A stretch of DNA of 64,000 bases from CAZSDU01 sp964429135 (lineage in GTDB: Bacteria; Bacteroidota; Bacteroidia; Bacteroidales; FEN-979): the NCBI GenBank assembly GCA_964429135.1, contig CAYSAU010000011.1:48522-112521 (forward strand). The letters are read 5' to 3'. Position numbers and translations under genes: made by a program. The notes below the pieces were generated by a model that was not told where the DNA came from, ran no database searches, and saw only the letters and a program-made list of their open reading frames with translations. Below are positions 44,224 to 53,549 of this stretch, piece by piece (position 1 is the first letter of the stretch; every line of letters starts with the position of its first letter).

Positions 44224-45132
44224 TTATATTCTCGAAATTTTCTTAATTATTTTTTTTATATATGAATCCTTCTTGTTTAAGTAATTACTGAGATGATATA
44301 TGTCATAATCAGGATTTCGTTTTATTTGAACTGGATGGTTTTGTGCAACAAAATTTTCATCATAGTCTCTAAAATGACAATCCGTTTGACCCTGTGAATG
44401 AAAACCAATAATACCGATATTTGATGTAAGATTAGTTTTAGGAATAATGCTTAACCCTTGTTCTTTAAACCGTATATATAACCAACAAACATCCCAAGTG
44501 ATATTACCTCTACCAACTTCTTTCATTTTTTTTATGAACTTTTGCATATAAATTTTTTCCATCTTACAGTTTACAAGGGAATCTAATAAATCATTTTCCA
44601 AATAGTTGTCAAAATCATTTACATTAAGGTCAAATCTTTTCCATGCCCTTTTCCAAGTTGCCCATCCACATCCAGTATGGCCATATACCCCAAACAAATA
44701 ATCATTGGGAATTGGAAATGGAGTAAATTGACCTCCACTTATCATGTAAACATTTTTAATATTTACATATTTTATGAGCATTTGTTCTGCAAAAAGAAAA
44801 AATGCAATGGGTGCTATTATATCGTCTTCAAGTACAATTATATAATCTTCATTCTCAAGTGCCCAATTTACACCAGTTGAAATTGTAATTTCTGCTCCTA
44901 AATTAGTATCATTGTATTTATAATGTGCTTCGCAGGTCCAATTAATATTTTGAACTATATTTTTTACATTTTCGACAAGTTTAATTTCACCTTCCTTTTC
45001 TTGTCGAGGGCCATCAATTATAATATATAGTTTTTTTGGTTTTGCTTCTCTTATTTTTTCAAAAACTATTTGCGTGTATATGGGTCGGTTGAAAGCTACT
45101 AAGAGAACGGGAACCTCAATTTGCGTATTCAA
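44224..45132 (-). CDS. Glycosyltransferase-like protein (GT-A fold)
   Basis: A 302-residue protein starting V-P-V-L-L-V-A-F-N-R-P with V-L-E-D-D-I-I-A-P near 99, the DxD-type donor site of GT-A enzymes, and G-C-G-W-A-T-W-K-R-A-W, typical of the HlpA/GT2-related group in surface-polysaccharide loci. Start codon is TTG at 45132. Donor sugar unknown. It lies between the pyruvyltransferase and aminotransferase genes with gaps of 12 and 5 bases. Confidence 0.75.
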   Translation of the reverse strand: MNTQIEVPVLLVAFNRPIYTQIVFEKIREAKPKKLYIIIDGPRQEKEGEIKLVENVKNIVQNINWTCEAHYKYNDTNLGAEITISTGVNWALENEDYIIVLEDDIIAPIAFFLFAEQMLIKYVNIKNVYMISGGQFTPFPIPNDYLFGVYGHTGCGWATWKRAWKRFDLNVNDFDNYLENDLLDSLVNCKMEKIYMQKFIKKMKEVGRGNITWDVCWLYIRFKEQGLSIIPKTNLTSNIGIIGFHSQGQTDCHFRDYDENFVAQNHPVQIKRNPDYDIYHLSNYLNKKDSYIKKIIKKISRI

Positions 45133-45144
45133 TTTTTTTAATTG

Positions 45145-46251
45145 CTAAATTACGAAAAATAATGATTTCTTTAAAAATGATATCGAATGCTCTTTTTCTA
45201 CCATCAATTTCGAGTGTACTTTATCATAGTTTATCCATGCATTAAGTAAATCAAACGAAACTTTCGAAATGTCGGAAATAAACCGATCCTGTAACTCTAA
45301 AGATTCCAATAACGAAATAAGTCGTTCTGTACCCCCTCCGGGCGAATCAATAACTACGAATTGTTTTTTAAAAATAATTGCAAATATTGTTCCATGAAAA
45401 GAATTAGTTAGCACATACTTAGCATTTCTTATCTGGGCTATCCATTCAGGAACAGCGATATGCAGGTAATGTTTAGCTCCATAAGTTGATGAAGCGAAAA
45501 TTTTTTTCAACGGATATATATAATATAAGTCGGTGTGATCCAAGCCATTCCTTTGAGCAAATCGGTTACAGTAGCTAATTATGGTATGATTAACTCCTAA
45601 GAAATAGGTTACTAAAGTATTTTTGTTCTCAATGGAATATCCTTTTAATAAAAGAGAGTCATAATCATTTCCATTCAAGAGAAATGTTGGATCCAACACG
45701 TGCGTGGCGTTTATGTTGAAAATCTGGTTACATATTTTCACACCACTTTTCTCTCTTACAGAAATATAGTTAAAATCGTTTAACAAATCCTTGACTTTCG
45801 CAGTTACTATTTTATCTTCAAGCCATTTATCCTTACCAAAAGAGGCAGCATATGATACTTTTTTTATATTTTTATTCTTTATAAAATCAAGGAAATAATT
45901 ATATCCTATTGAACTAAATTCCATGCGCCATACTTGATCACTTCCAATGACGACTGCGTCTAGTTTTTCGTTTCTCTCAAAATTTTCAATACTTTTATTT
46001 GTAGTAAATTTTCTTGTTTTTATTAGGTGTTTTTTCCCAAACTTATTAAAAGAATACCATTTTAATGCTAATAGAATATATTTCAGTCGAAGATTAAAAT
46101 ATAGTGCCTGAATTATTGAGTTGTATCCTTTATAGCGATTAATAATAATAGGATTCAATCCCATTTTTTTTAAGGTTTCCTGAAGAGCAAATGCTTGTAA
46201 AACCGCACCGTAATTTTTCGCGTAATGAAAGGTTAATATACCGACCTTCAT
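45145..46251 (-). CDS. Polysaccharide pyruvyl transferase
   Basis: A 368-residue protein of the polysaccharide pyruvyl transferase family: T-F-H-Y-A-K-N-Y-G-A-V-L-Q-A-F-A-L near the start, V-I-G-S-D-Q-V-W-R near 100, S-Y-A-A-S-F-G-K near 130 and T-N-S-F-H-G-T-I-F-A near 290. It adds a pyruvate ketal from phosphoenolpyruvate to a sugar. Overlaps the FrhB-like gene by 4 bases; the two families are repeatedly found as a pair. Confidence 0.85.
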   Translation of the reverse strand: MKVGILTFHYAKNYGAVLQAFALQETLKKMGLNPIIINRYKGYNSIIQALYFNLRLKYILLALKWYSFNKFGKKHLIKTRKFTTNKSIENFERNEKLDAVVIGSDQVWRMEFSSIGYNYFLDFIKNKNIKKVSYAASFGKDKWLEDKIVTAKVKDLLNDFNYISVREKSGVKICNQIFNINATHVLDPTFLLNGNDYDSLLLKGYSIENKNTLVTYFLGVNHTIISYCNRFAQRNGLDHTDLYYIYPLKKIFASSTYGAKHYLHIAVPEWIAQIRNAKYVLTNSFHGTIFAIIFKKQFVVIDSPGGGTERLISLLESLELQDRFISDISKVSFDLLNAWINYDKVHSKLMVEKEHSISFLKKSLFFVI

Positions 46252-47657
46252 AAAAATAAAGTTGAATTTCTGAATACTTTTCTAATAATTTTACCAAAGG
46301 ATCTTTTGGTTAAATACCTTTGTCTAAAATGATATACACTTGTGGCTCTGCGAAGTTTGATCAAGATTTTTTCAAGCGCTCTATCATATAAAAGTGATGT
46401 ACTAGTTTTTTCCCACACTTCTAAACTCATTTCACGGCATTTCATTCTATAAAACTGAACAATTTGAAAATCTAAAAAGGAAAAACAAACCTTACTAAAT
46501 CGTTTGGGTGGCACTAACTGTCCTTTTTTTTTTGCTTTACTAATTCTAAAAGGAAGACCTGTATGTCGATGATTGAAGCTTCCTTCCTGGGAAGAGATGA
46601 ATTTATCCAACTCAAGTTCCTCCAAAAAAATCTTATTTCCTTTTTTACCTTCCTGTAAAATATAATCTGCTAAGTTTGATCTAGTAACTATTACATTTGT
46701 TCCTTTTCCATCGTAAATATAAGGTTTTAGCCAGGCATCTCCAAGTGAAATATCTGCTAGTTCAGTAGTTACATCTTCACAATAATCACAGGAATTGGCT
46801 TTAAAAAATCCTGTACCCCACATGTCACCAACTGTGCGCATCTTAATTATTTTTTCCTCATGTGAATCGAAATCGTAGCAGCCAAAACCATAATCATTTG
46901 AAGTACTCTTTATATTTTTAATTCTATATTGAGGATTTCTGACATTTTGTGTCAAAATACCAGCCTTGCTAGCAAGGTATTCTGTATAAAATCGACTTTT
47001 TACACCACCACAAATAATCCCAATAAGAAAAGGAATTTTTTCTACTAATTCTGGCTCCTGATGCTGAACCAGCCTTATAGCTTTTATAAAACAGGCAACA
47101 CCAACAATTGCAACTTTGCCATTAATTTTCCGGATTCTCGAAAAAACACTAGCCAATGTAACAGGATAATACTTTGTTTTAGAAGCGTTTATTAAATCTT
47201 GTTTAGTTCTGCAAATATTATATTCATAAAAAATGCCAGATTTTTCAGATTCTTTAACTGTAAAAACATAGCTTACGATTTCTTTATCAAGCAATTCAGT
47301 TAAAAAAAATGTAGCAATGCCACCGGAAGATGAAGTTAATCTGAAGTCGTTGGAGTAACCGACATATAAACCGTTATATCTTCCAATTTTATAATGGAAT
47401 TTTGTTGTTTCAGTTAGGAATAGTTCTGCAATTTCACTTTCTGTTCTAACCTCTTCTTCTGGTATTGGATTAAATGGGCATATTTTTAAACAATCACCCT
47501 GTGTATCACAATCACCCTTAAGTTTTGGAATCCAAAAACCATATTTATTCCAATGCATTTCAAGTGCATCTGATGGACATTTATAAACACAAAGCCCACA
47601 ACCAATGCATAGGTCGTTCGAAACAACGAATTCTATTACTTTAGGTCCTTTGCTCAC
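46248..47657 (-). CDS. FrhB-like F420 hydrogenase/dehydrogenase beta-domain protein with ferredoxin start
   Basis: A 469-residue protein. C17-x2-C20-x2-C23-x3-C27-P starts a ferredoxin-type cluster domain, followed by a second cysteine set near 50-60 (C-D-T-Q-G-D-C-L-K-I-C-P). The remainder matches the coenzyme F420 hydrogenase beta-subunit family (G-I-I-C-G-G-V-K-S, C-D-Y-C-E-D-V-T-T-E-L-A-D-I-S-L-G-D-A-W). In sugar loci such proteins pair with pyruvyl transferases and probably do a redox step. The start is GTG, overlapping the flippase stop by one base (TAGTG). Confidence 0.82.
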   Translation of the reverse strand: MSKGPKVIEFVVSNDLCIGCGLCVYKCPSDALEMHWNKYGFWIPKLKGDCDTQGDCLKICPFNPIPEEEVRTESEIAELFLTETTKFHYKIGRYNGLYVGYSNDFRLTSSSGGIATFFLTELLDKEIVSYVFTVKESEKSGIFYEYNICRTKQDLINASKTKYYPVTLASVFSRIRKINGKVAIVGVACFIKAIRLVQHQEPELVEKIPFLIGIICGGVKSRFYTEYLASKAGILTQNVRNPQYRIKNIKSTSNDYGFGCYDFDSHEEKIIKMRTVGDMWGTGFFKANSCDYCEDVTTELADISLGDAWLKPYIYDGKGTNVIVTRSNLADYILQEGKKGNKIFLEELELDKFISSQEGSFNHRHTGLPFRISKAKKKGQLVPPKRFSKVCFSFLDFQIVQFYRMKCREMSLEVWEKTSTSLLYDRALEKILIKLRRATSVYHFRQRYLTKRSFGKIIRKVFRNSTLFL

Positions 47658-49189
47658 TAAAGTTTTTTAATTTTGTTGAAGCTGTACAACACTTTCTTTT
47701 TCATGAATTCTTGTTCTTCACGTTTTAATCCGATCAAATAAACTGAGAGTAAAACGGATACTGATGAAATGAATCCGATGATTAAAAATCGTAATAAGGT
47801 AGGTTGTAAGAAAGATTTAATTAGGACGGGAAAAATAATAGATATTGCTGTTACGGATATTATCCTTCCTATAACATTTTTAAAATACTCAACAATTGAC
47901 AAGTCCACTAAAGGGCTAATAATTTTTAACCTTGCAAAAAATGCAATAACTGAAATTAAAATGGACACATATAAAGTAACTTGAGGTGGGTGATCCAATT
48001 TTAAAAAAAAATATGAAATAGGAAGAAGTAAAATTAGCAATCCTCCTACAACAGATTGATAAAGTTTAATTTTGCCGGATGCTTGTGCTGCTGTCATTAA
48101 CGGCCCTGAGATTGTGTCAATTAAAGCATTAATTATAACCAATTGTGTGAAAATTACTGCATATTCTGGTACTATTTTAAGCCATAGTTTTAGTATGATA
48201 TTAGTTTCCAAAAGGATAGGTAATGATAAAACAAAAAGTAAAAAAAAAGAAAATTTTGATCCTCGAAAAATTAATTGGTGTAAGTACTTAAAATCTTCAG
48301 ATGCAAACGATTTAGTAATTTGTGGATTTATAGCAATTTGAAAATTTTGTACAAAACTACCTATCGCTCCTTGTACTTGATAAGCGATCCCTCTTGCTGC
48401 ATTTATTGCTGGGCCAAAAAAAATATTTATCAGTATATTTATACCTTGTCCTGACAATACAGAAGCCACATTACCCCATAGGTTCCAACCCGTATAATTT
48501 ATCAATGTTTTGAACAATTTCTTATCCCAAAAAAAATAAAATTTGCTTTCAGGAAATTTTTTTTTGCAATATATACCATAAATGAAGCGAATTATCAACG
48601 ATACAATAAAAGTCAAAATCGCGAACAGTATAAGTTTATCATAACCAAACCATAAAAGCATGAATACTATCAGCAATTTTAAGATTACTTCAACAAAGCC
48701 AACTAAAGCATAAACGTTCATTTTTTCATGGGCTATTATTGCAGCATTATAAGGCACGCTTATAATATTTATCAAAAAAGTCAATATGGAAAATTGATAA
48801 ACCCAATTAGCTGCAACTATTCGTTCAGATGGTAGGAATAATTGTGTATTTACAAACCACAAGCCTACTGTTTCAGAAAGAAAAAAAATGACTAAAGCGA
48901 TAATAGCATGTATGTTCACGCTCATGCTAAATATCTTACTTAATTGGTTATAATTTTTTTTCCCAAGTTCAAAAGATAAAAAACGCTGGGTTGCACTTGC
49001 CATTGAGCTATTTATAAATGCAAACATACCAACCATTCCACCCACCACATTGTAAATTCCAAAATCATCTATACCCAATACGTTTAGAATAATTCTGGAT
49101 GTATATAGTGCTACAGACATTGTGATCAACATCCGTATATATAACAGAAATGTATTTTTAGCTATTAATTTATTCTTTTCGGAATTCAT
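47657..49189 (-). CDS. Wzx-type oligosaccharide flippase
   Basis: A 510-residue MATE/MOP-superfamily membrane protein with about 12-14 spans; N-terminal Y-T-S-R-I-I-L-N-V-L-G-I-D-D-F-G-I-Y-N-V-V-G-G is typical of Wzx proteins. It moves lipid-linked repeat units across the inner membrane for the Wzy-like polymerase at 38113. The genes from here down to 44224 overlap or nearly touch. Confidence 0.85.
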   Translation of the reverse strand: MNSEKNKLIAKNTFLLYIRMLITMSVALYTSRIILNVLGIDDFGIYNVVGGMVGMFAFINSSMASATQRFLSFELGKKNYNQLSKIFSMSVNIHAIIALVIFFLSETVGLWFVNTQLFLPSERIVAANWVYQFSILTFLINIISVPYNAAIIAHEKMNVYALVGFVEVILKLLIVFMLLWFGYDKLILFAILTFIVSLIIRFIYGIYCKKKFPESKFYFFWDKKLFKTLINYTGWNLWGNVASVLSGQGINILINIFFGPAINAARGIAYQVQGAIGSFVQNFQIAINPQITKSFASEDFKYLHQLIFRGSKFSFFLLFVLSLPILLETNIILKLWLKIVPEYAVIFTQLVIINALIDTISGPLMTAAQASGKIKLYQSVVGGLLILLLPISYFFLKLDHPPQVTLYVSILISVIAFFARLKIISPLVDLSIVEYFKNVIGRIISVTAISIIFPVLIKSFLQPTLLRFLIIGFISSVSVLLSVYLIGLKREEQEFMKKKVLYSFNKIKKL

Positions 49190-49253
49190 TTATACTAATA
49201 CTGAGCTGATTTGCAAGAAAATGAACATTTGATTATGGATAAAAAATATTCTT

Positions 49254-49505
49254 GTGATAATAATCGAAAAAATATTGGCTCTTATTTTGCATCTGATGTA
49301 TGGATATTTTTCACTGAAACGAATTCACTATTATGAAAGGTGGCACAGGGCTGAGAAGAAAAAACAGACCTGCAACAAGATCAAAGCCATTTTGTCGCTT
49401 GACCGCGTATTTTCTCATTCTGAGGTAGCAGGTATCCTTCTGATAGACCGGGACCATTTCATATTCCTTTCATTATGTATGAATTTTTTAATGAAACGCA
49501 GATGA
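49254..49505 (+). pseudogene. Possible IS630-type transposase N-terminal remnant
   Basis: This lies in the 429-base gap 49190-49618. An 83-codon plus-strand frame contains H-R-A-E-K-K-K-Q-T-C-N-K-I-K-A-I-L-S-L-D-R-V-F-S-H-S-E-V in outline, similar to the first helix-turn-helix of IS630-family transposases (K-A-I-x-L-L ... S-x-x-E-I-A). It breaks off without a DDE domain. The likeness is by eye and short; it could be chance. Confidence 0.3.
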
Positions 49506-49539
49506 CATTGATGTGGCTGATTTAAACAGTTATATTTCT

Positions 49540-49619
49540 CGCTGTATGGCGCTGATGGCCTTGCTCGCTGATCTGCGCAAATTTGTGATTTCTATCTACG
49601 TTTATCTGCGAGAGAATTT
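49540..49619. repeat. CTGCG-type degenerate repeat without cargo
   Basis: CTCGCTGATCTGCGC at the left and TATCTGCGAGAG at the right form an imperfect inverted pair around about 40 bases of similar units. The same unit flanks the GxxExxY gene at 51957-52493. It ends exactly at the stop codon of the downstream-reading 2-epimerase gene. Confidence 0.6.
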
Positions 49620-50767
49620 TATTCACTCCAGACTGTCCTTTTAATATAGTCCGTATAACCCAAAACAAGGCGAATGACTTTAACACTCACATTCGGCACA
49701 CTGTAGTCGGCGTTTGGCATAAAGTTTCTTTCTTCACCCGTCTTTTGGTATTGCAATTGAAATAAGCCCTGGATTATTCTTTCAGGATTTAACCCTACCA
49801 TCATCACACTTGCTTCCTCCATAGCTTCAGGGCGTTCGTGTGTCTCACGGATGTTGAGTGCCCGAAAGTTCATGATGGAGGATTCTTCGGAGATGGTGCC
49901 GGAGTCGGAGAGGACAGCGTATGCGTTTATTTGTAAGGCGTTATAGTCGAAGAAGCCGAGGGGCTTAAGGAATTGGATGAGTGGGTGATTGGTGATTGTT
50001 GATTGGTGACTGGTGACTTGTTCGAGTTTTTTGCGTGTACGGGGGTGGGTTGATACGATAATGGGGTATTCGTATTTTTCAGCAATCAGGTTTAATGAGG
50101 TAATCAATCCGTTAAAATTCTTTTCGTTGTTGATGTTTTCTTCGCGGTGGGCGGAGACGATGAAGTATTTTTCTTTTTCAAGGCCAAGGCGTGTGAGGAC
50201 ATCTGATGCCAGGATTTTAGGCATGTAGTGGTTCAGCACTTCAAACATTGGGCTTCCGGTTTTGATGATGCGGTCGGGGGGGAGCCCTTCACGCAGCAGG
50301 TACTCACGAGCGATGCTGCTGTAGGGCATGTTGATGTCGGAGATATGGTCCACGATCTTGCGGTTGGTCTCCTCGGGTACACGTTGGTCGAAGCATCGGT
50401 TCCCGGCCTCCATGTGGAAGATGGGGATGTGGCGCTTCTTGGCAGGGATGGCACAGAGACAACTGTTGGTGTCGCCTAAAACTAAAAATGCATCAGGTTT
50501 AACTTCCTCCAAAATTGGATCGATGTTGATGAGAATCTGGCCGATGGTAGCGGTGGCGGTGGCTCCGGCGGCGTTGAGGAAGTAGTCGGGTTTGCGAATG
50601 CCTAAGTCTTCGTAGAAGATTTCGTTGAGTTCGTAGTCGTAGTTTTGGCCGGTGTGGACGGTGATTTGGTCGATGGCCTCTGATTCGTCGAGTTTGGCCA
50701 TGACTCTCGACAACCGGATGATCTCAGGACGGGTGCCGACGACGGTGAGGACTTTGAGTTTCTTCAT
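49619..50767 (-). CDS. capG: UDP-sugar 2-epimerase of the FucNAc pathway (CapG/FnlC-like)
   Basis: Start at the ATG at 50767 (M-K-K-L-K-V-L-T-V-V-G-T-R-P-E); the longer frame runs into capF. A 382-residue WecB-type epimerase: G-T-R-P-E-I-I-R, H-T-G-Q-N-Y-D, F-H-M-E-A-G-N-R, S-D-S-G-T-I-S-E-E-S. With the adjacent CapF and CapE it would finish UDP-N-acetyl-L-fucosamine. A short stretch, V-T-S-H-Q-S-T-I-T-N-H-P, is encoded by a TGATTGG-type 7-base repeat and has no counterpart that I know in the family. Confidence 0.87.
   Translation of the reverse strand: MKKLKVLTVVGTRPEIIRLSRVMAKLDESEAIDQITVHTGQNYDYELNEIFYEDLGIRKPDYFLNAAGATATATIGQILINIDPILEEVKPDAFLVLGDTNSCLCAIPAKKRHIPIFHMEAGNRCFDQRVPEETNRKIVDHISDINMPYSSIAREYLLREGLPPDRIIKTGSPMFEVLNHYMPKILASDVLTRLGLEKEKYFIVSAHREENINNEKNFNGLITSLNLIAEKYEYPIIVSTHPRTRKKLEQVTSHQSTITNHPLIQFLKPLGFFDYNALQINAYAVLSDSGTISEESSIMNFRALNIRETHERPEAMEEASVMMVGLNPERIIQGLFQLQYQKTGEERNFMPNADYSVPNVSVKVIRLVLGYTDYIKRTVWSE
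49984..50018 (-). repeat. TGATTGG/TGACTGG 7-base repeat inside capG
   Basis: Five degenerate units read through by the 2-epimerase frame as T-S-H-Q-S-T-I-T-N-H. Frame kept open. Confidence 0.75.
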
Positions 50768-50774
50768 TCTTCTA

Positions 50775-51947
50775 TTATACTTTTTCAAAAAATGTATCCG
50801 GATCATCGGGGTTGAAGTGTTCATTGATCCAGAAAAAGGTATAGAGTTCATCATCGCCGGTGTTGGTGATGTTGTGGGTATACCATATGGGCATATCGAC
50901 GAAGGAGGGTTGTGCGCCATCGAGGTCGAAGGTCATGACTTTGTCAGTTCCGATGCGACGCAGTTCGATGCGGGCTTTTCCTTTGATCACGGCGAAGCGT
51001 TCGGCTTTTCGGGTGTGGAAGTGGTTGCCGCGGGTGATGCCGGGCAGGGTGGTGGAGAAGCTCACCTGTCCGCCGCTGTTGAGTTTGATGGTCTCAACGA
51101 AGCTACCACGGTTGTCGGTGTTAAGTTTGAGATGGTAGGGGAAGAAGGTGGCGTGGTCGATGTAGCAGAGGAGGGTGTTCCAGAGGTTGCGGTCGAAGGG
51201 GGTGTCGAGGTTTGGGATTTCGCCTTTCCCGAAATAGTTTTCTTTGTATTGCTGGAGCTTTTGGAGCAATGTGGAGACCTTGATGGTGGCGGTGTGAGGA
51301 ATGGAACACGGATGACACTGATTTGACGGATTTTCACTGATTTGATCCGTGGTCATCTGTTCCATCCGTGTTATCCGTATTCTATTAATTTTTTCGATGA
51401 TGACGCTAACCAGTTCGCTGACGTAAATCAGTTTAACCTCCCCATCTACATCGATTTTTGGGGTTTCGTTGTGCGTAAGCTGGTGGCAGAAGGTGGCCAC
51501 AACCGAATTGTAGTAAGGGTGCCCGAAGGGGCCGAATACGTTTGGTATGATTAACCCGGTGAAGCAGGCACCGTTTTTCTGTGCCCACTGTTCCAGCAAT
51601 TCACGCCCCTCCTTTTTTGACCTGCCGTAGACGTTGTCGCGCTCCTCCTGGGTAGAGGAGGAGAAGAGGATGTGGGGTATTGAGGCGGTTGCTTCACAGG
51701 AGGCAATGAGTTGTTTAACCAAACCGATGTTGGTGGTGTAGATGACATCGGGGTCGTTGTGGCGGTTCATGGCAGCCAGGTGGACGATGGCGTCGCACTG
51801 AGAGACGAAGGCTTCCAGTTTATGGTTGTCCAGAAAGTACGCATCTTCGAACGGGATGCGCTCGAACTCGGTGGGGTAGAGGCCGAGGGTGTTGTAGAGG
51901 TGTGTGCCGATGAAGCCCGGCTGGCCGGTGATGCCTACTTTGATCAT
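50775..51947 (-). CDS. capF: Bifunctional epimerase/reductase CapF (FnlB/WbjC-like)
   Basis: A 390-residue protein: N-terminal NAD(P) Rossmann domain (G-I-T-G-Q-P-G-F-I-G-T-H at 5-16, Y-G-R-S-K near 131) and C-terminal cupin (G-I-T-R-G-N-H-F-H-T-R-K-A-E-R-F near 315, metal histidines). CapF epimerises C3 and reduces C4 on the way to UDP-N-acetyl-L-talosamine/fucosamine. Between V-S-V-I-I-E-K-I and T-L-L-Q-K-L-Q-Q it carries about 25 extra residues encoded by a CCGTG/GATCCGT-type repeat. The gene lies 7 bases before capG. Confidence 0.87.
   Translation of the reverse strand: MIKVGITGQPGFIGTHLYNTLGLYPTEFERIPFEDAYFLDNHKLEAFVSQCDAIVHLAAMNRHNDPDVIYTTNIGLVKQLIASCEATASIPHILFSSSTQEERDNVYGRSKKEGRELLEQWAQKNGACFTGLIIPNVFGPFGHPYYNSVVATFCHQLTHNETPKIDVDGEVKLIYVSELVSVIIEKINRIRITRMEQMTTDQISENPSNQCHPCSIPHTATIKVSTLLQKLQQYKENYFGKGEIPNLDTPFDRNLWNTLLCYIDHATFFPYHLKLNTDNRGSFVETIKLNSGGQVSFSTTLPGITRGNHFHTRKAERFAVIKGKARIELRRIGTDKVMTFDLDGAQPSFVDMPIWYTHNITNTGDDELYTFFWINEHFNPDDPDTFFEKV
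51298..51382 (-). repeat. Degenerate inverted repeat insert inside capF
   Basis: GGAACACGGATGAC at the left and GGTCATCTGTTCC at the right form imperfect inverted arms around related units, followed by ATCCGTGTTATCCGTA. The block is read in frame by capF as N-R-I-R-I-T-R-M-E-Q and further residues. Confidence 0.75.
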
Positions 51948-51956
51948 ATTTTCTTG

Positions 51957-52493
51957 TTTCTCGCTGATTTACGCAGATTTCTGCGCAGATTTGCGCTGAT
52001 TTTATCTGCGTTCATTTGCGAGAATTTTATTTATTCCTGCAGGTTGTTTACAATGCGCTTGATAGACTGTTCTATTTTATCGGTATTGAAATTCACCAGA
52101 ATTCCCAATCTTTTGTCAGCGAGTTTCAAATAAGTCAGCAATTGTTTGTAATGTACATCCGCCAATTGGTCAACAGATTTGATTTCAATGATCACTTTAT
52201 TTTCAACCAGCAGGTCGATTCGATATCCCATGTCCAGATGGATTGTTTCGTAAACAAAGGGAAGGCCAACCTGATTGGCAACATTCAATCCTTCCTTTTT
52301 CAGTTCATGGACAAGAGCTGCCTCATAGGCAGATTCAAGTAACCCGGGGCCAACATTGTTATATACTTTATAAATAGCCCCCCGAATAATGTAGGATATT
52401 TCATTTTCAGTCATTTATTCCTCGAAGGTTTGATCTGATAATCAATGAAATTTGCGCAAATCTGCGTTACGATCTGCGAAAATCAGCGAGAAA
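51957..52493. mobile_element. Inverted-repeat-bounded cassette C carrying a GxxExxY gene
   Basis: Outer arms 51957-51978 and 52472-52493 are inverted copies agreeing at 21 of 22 bases (TTTCTCGCTGATTT...). Further CTGCG-type units lie inside each (51979-52025 and 52444-52471). Between them is one complete ORF. The cassette sits in the junction of two consecutive pathway genes: 9 bases from the capF start and 2 bases from the capE stop. No obvious target duplication. Confidence 0.65.
52031..52414 (-). CDS. GxxExxY-family protein (PD-(D/E)XK-like)
   Basis: A 127-residue protein with the name-giving G24-L-L-E27-S-A-Y30 motif and a nuclease-like core: Y-R-I-D-L-L-V-E-N-K-V-I-I-E-I-K-S (D, E-x-K). 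The family has no settled function; the fold suggests a nuclease or a decayed one. It interrupts the capF-capE gene order and is bounded on both sides by inverted repeats ending 5 bases after its stop and starting 29 bases before its start. It has no visible link with sugar synthesis. Confidence 0.85.
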   Translation of the reverse strand: MTENEISYIIRGAIYKVYNNVGPGLLESAYEAALVHELKKEGLNVANQVGLPFVYETIHLDMGYRIDLLVENKVIIEIKSVDQLADVHYKQLLTYLKLADKRLGILVNFNTDKIEQSIKRIVNNLQE

Positions 52494-52495
52494 CA

Positions 52496-53542
52496 TCAAT
52501 CAGGATAAGGCACTGCACCCGTCTCCCCAAGCACATCCTTGCGGATGAGTGGAAGTTTAAGCAGCAGTTGTTTCATCCCGTCGATGTCGAGCCGGGTAGT
52601 GTTGTGGGAGTGGTAGTCCTCGATGAGGCTGATCCCCTGCTGTCCTTCAACAAAATATTTATCGTAATTGAGATCACGGTTATCGCACGGTATGCGATAG
52701 TACTGTCCCATATCGATGCTGTTGGCCATCTCTTCACGGGTAACCAGGGTCTCATACAGTTTTTCTCCATGACGGGTGCCGATGTTCCGGATGTTCACCT
52801 TGGCCTTGTAAAGATCGATCAACGATTTTGCCAGGGTATCCAGGGTTGCCGCGGGCGCTTTCTGCACGAACAGATCTCCGTTCTTGCCATGCTCAAAGGC
52901 GTAAAGCACCAGGTCAACCGCATCCTCCAGCGTCATCATGAAACGCGTCATGTTCGCATCCGTAATGGTCAGGTCGTTTCCCGATTTGATCTGGTCGATC
53001 CACAACGGGATTACCGATCCACGGCTGGCCATCACGTTCCCGTACCGGGTGCAACAGATGGTGGTTGCAGCCTCCGGTCCCAGCGCTCTGCCCTTGGCGA
53101 TTGCCACCTTCTCCATCATGGCCTTGCTGATCCCCATAGCGTTGATGGGATAGGCGGCCTTATCGGTACTTAAAACGACCACATTTTTCACCCCATGCTG
53201 AATGGCCGAATCAATCACATTCTCGGTACCGAATACATTGGTACGAACAGCTTGTATCGGAAAAAATTCACATGAAGGCACCTGTTTCAGCGCGGCTGCA
53301 TGAAAAATGTAATCGACACCCATCATGGCTCCATCCACACTCCTTTTATCACGCACATCGCCGATGTAGAATTTCACCTTTGGGTTGTTCAGCCGGTGGC
53401 GCATATCGTCCTGCTTCTTTTCATCACGGGAGAAGATCCGTATTTCGCTGAACTTCTGGTCGTTGATAAACCGCCTGAGGACTGCATTTCCGAATGATCC
53501 GGTACCTCCGGTAATAAGTAAGATGTCGTTGGGGGTTATCAT
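52496..53542 (-). CDS. capE: UDP-GlcNAc 4,6-dehydratase/5-epimerase CapE (FnlA/WbjB-like)
   Basis: A 348-residue SDR enzyme: T-G-G-T-G-S-F-G-N at 11-19, S-T-D-K-A-A-Y-P-I-N-A-M-G-I-S-K near 125-140 with the S-x-x-K variant of this group, C-T-R-Y-G-N-V-M-A-S-R-G-S-V-I-P, and a C-terminal R-H-G-E-K-L-Y-E-T-L. It starts the UDP-N-acetyl-L-fucosamine route completed by CapF and CapG, the next two sugar genes on the strand. Confidence 0.9.
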   Translation of the reverse strand: MITPNDILLITGGTGSFGNAVLRRFINDQKFSEIRIFSRDEKKQDDMRHRLNNPKVKFYIGDVRDKRSVDGAMMGVDYIFHAAALKQVPSCEFFPIQAVRTNVFGTENVIDSAIQHGVKNVVVLSTDKAAYPINAMGISKAMMEKVAIAKGRALGPEAATTICCTRYGNVMASRGSVIPLWIDQIKSGNDLTITDANMTRFMMTLEDAVDLVLYAFEHGKNGDLFVQKAPAATLDTLAKSLIDLYKAKVNIRNIGTRHGEKLYETLVTREEMANSIDMGQYYRIPCDNRDLNYDKYFVEGQQGISLIEDYHSHNTTRLDIDGMKQLLLKLPLIRKDVLGETGAVPYPD

Positions 53543-53549
53543 AAAAGTT

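Noticed and set aside
50652..51326. A 224-codon plus-strand frame opposite capF/capG
   Set aside because: Antisense to well-supported CapF and CapG frames; Val/Gly/Glu-rich composition is that of a shadow.
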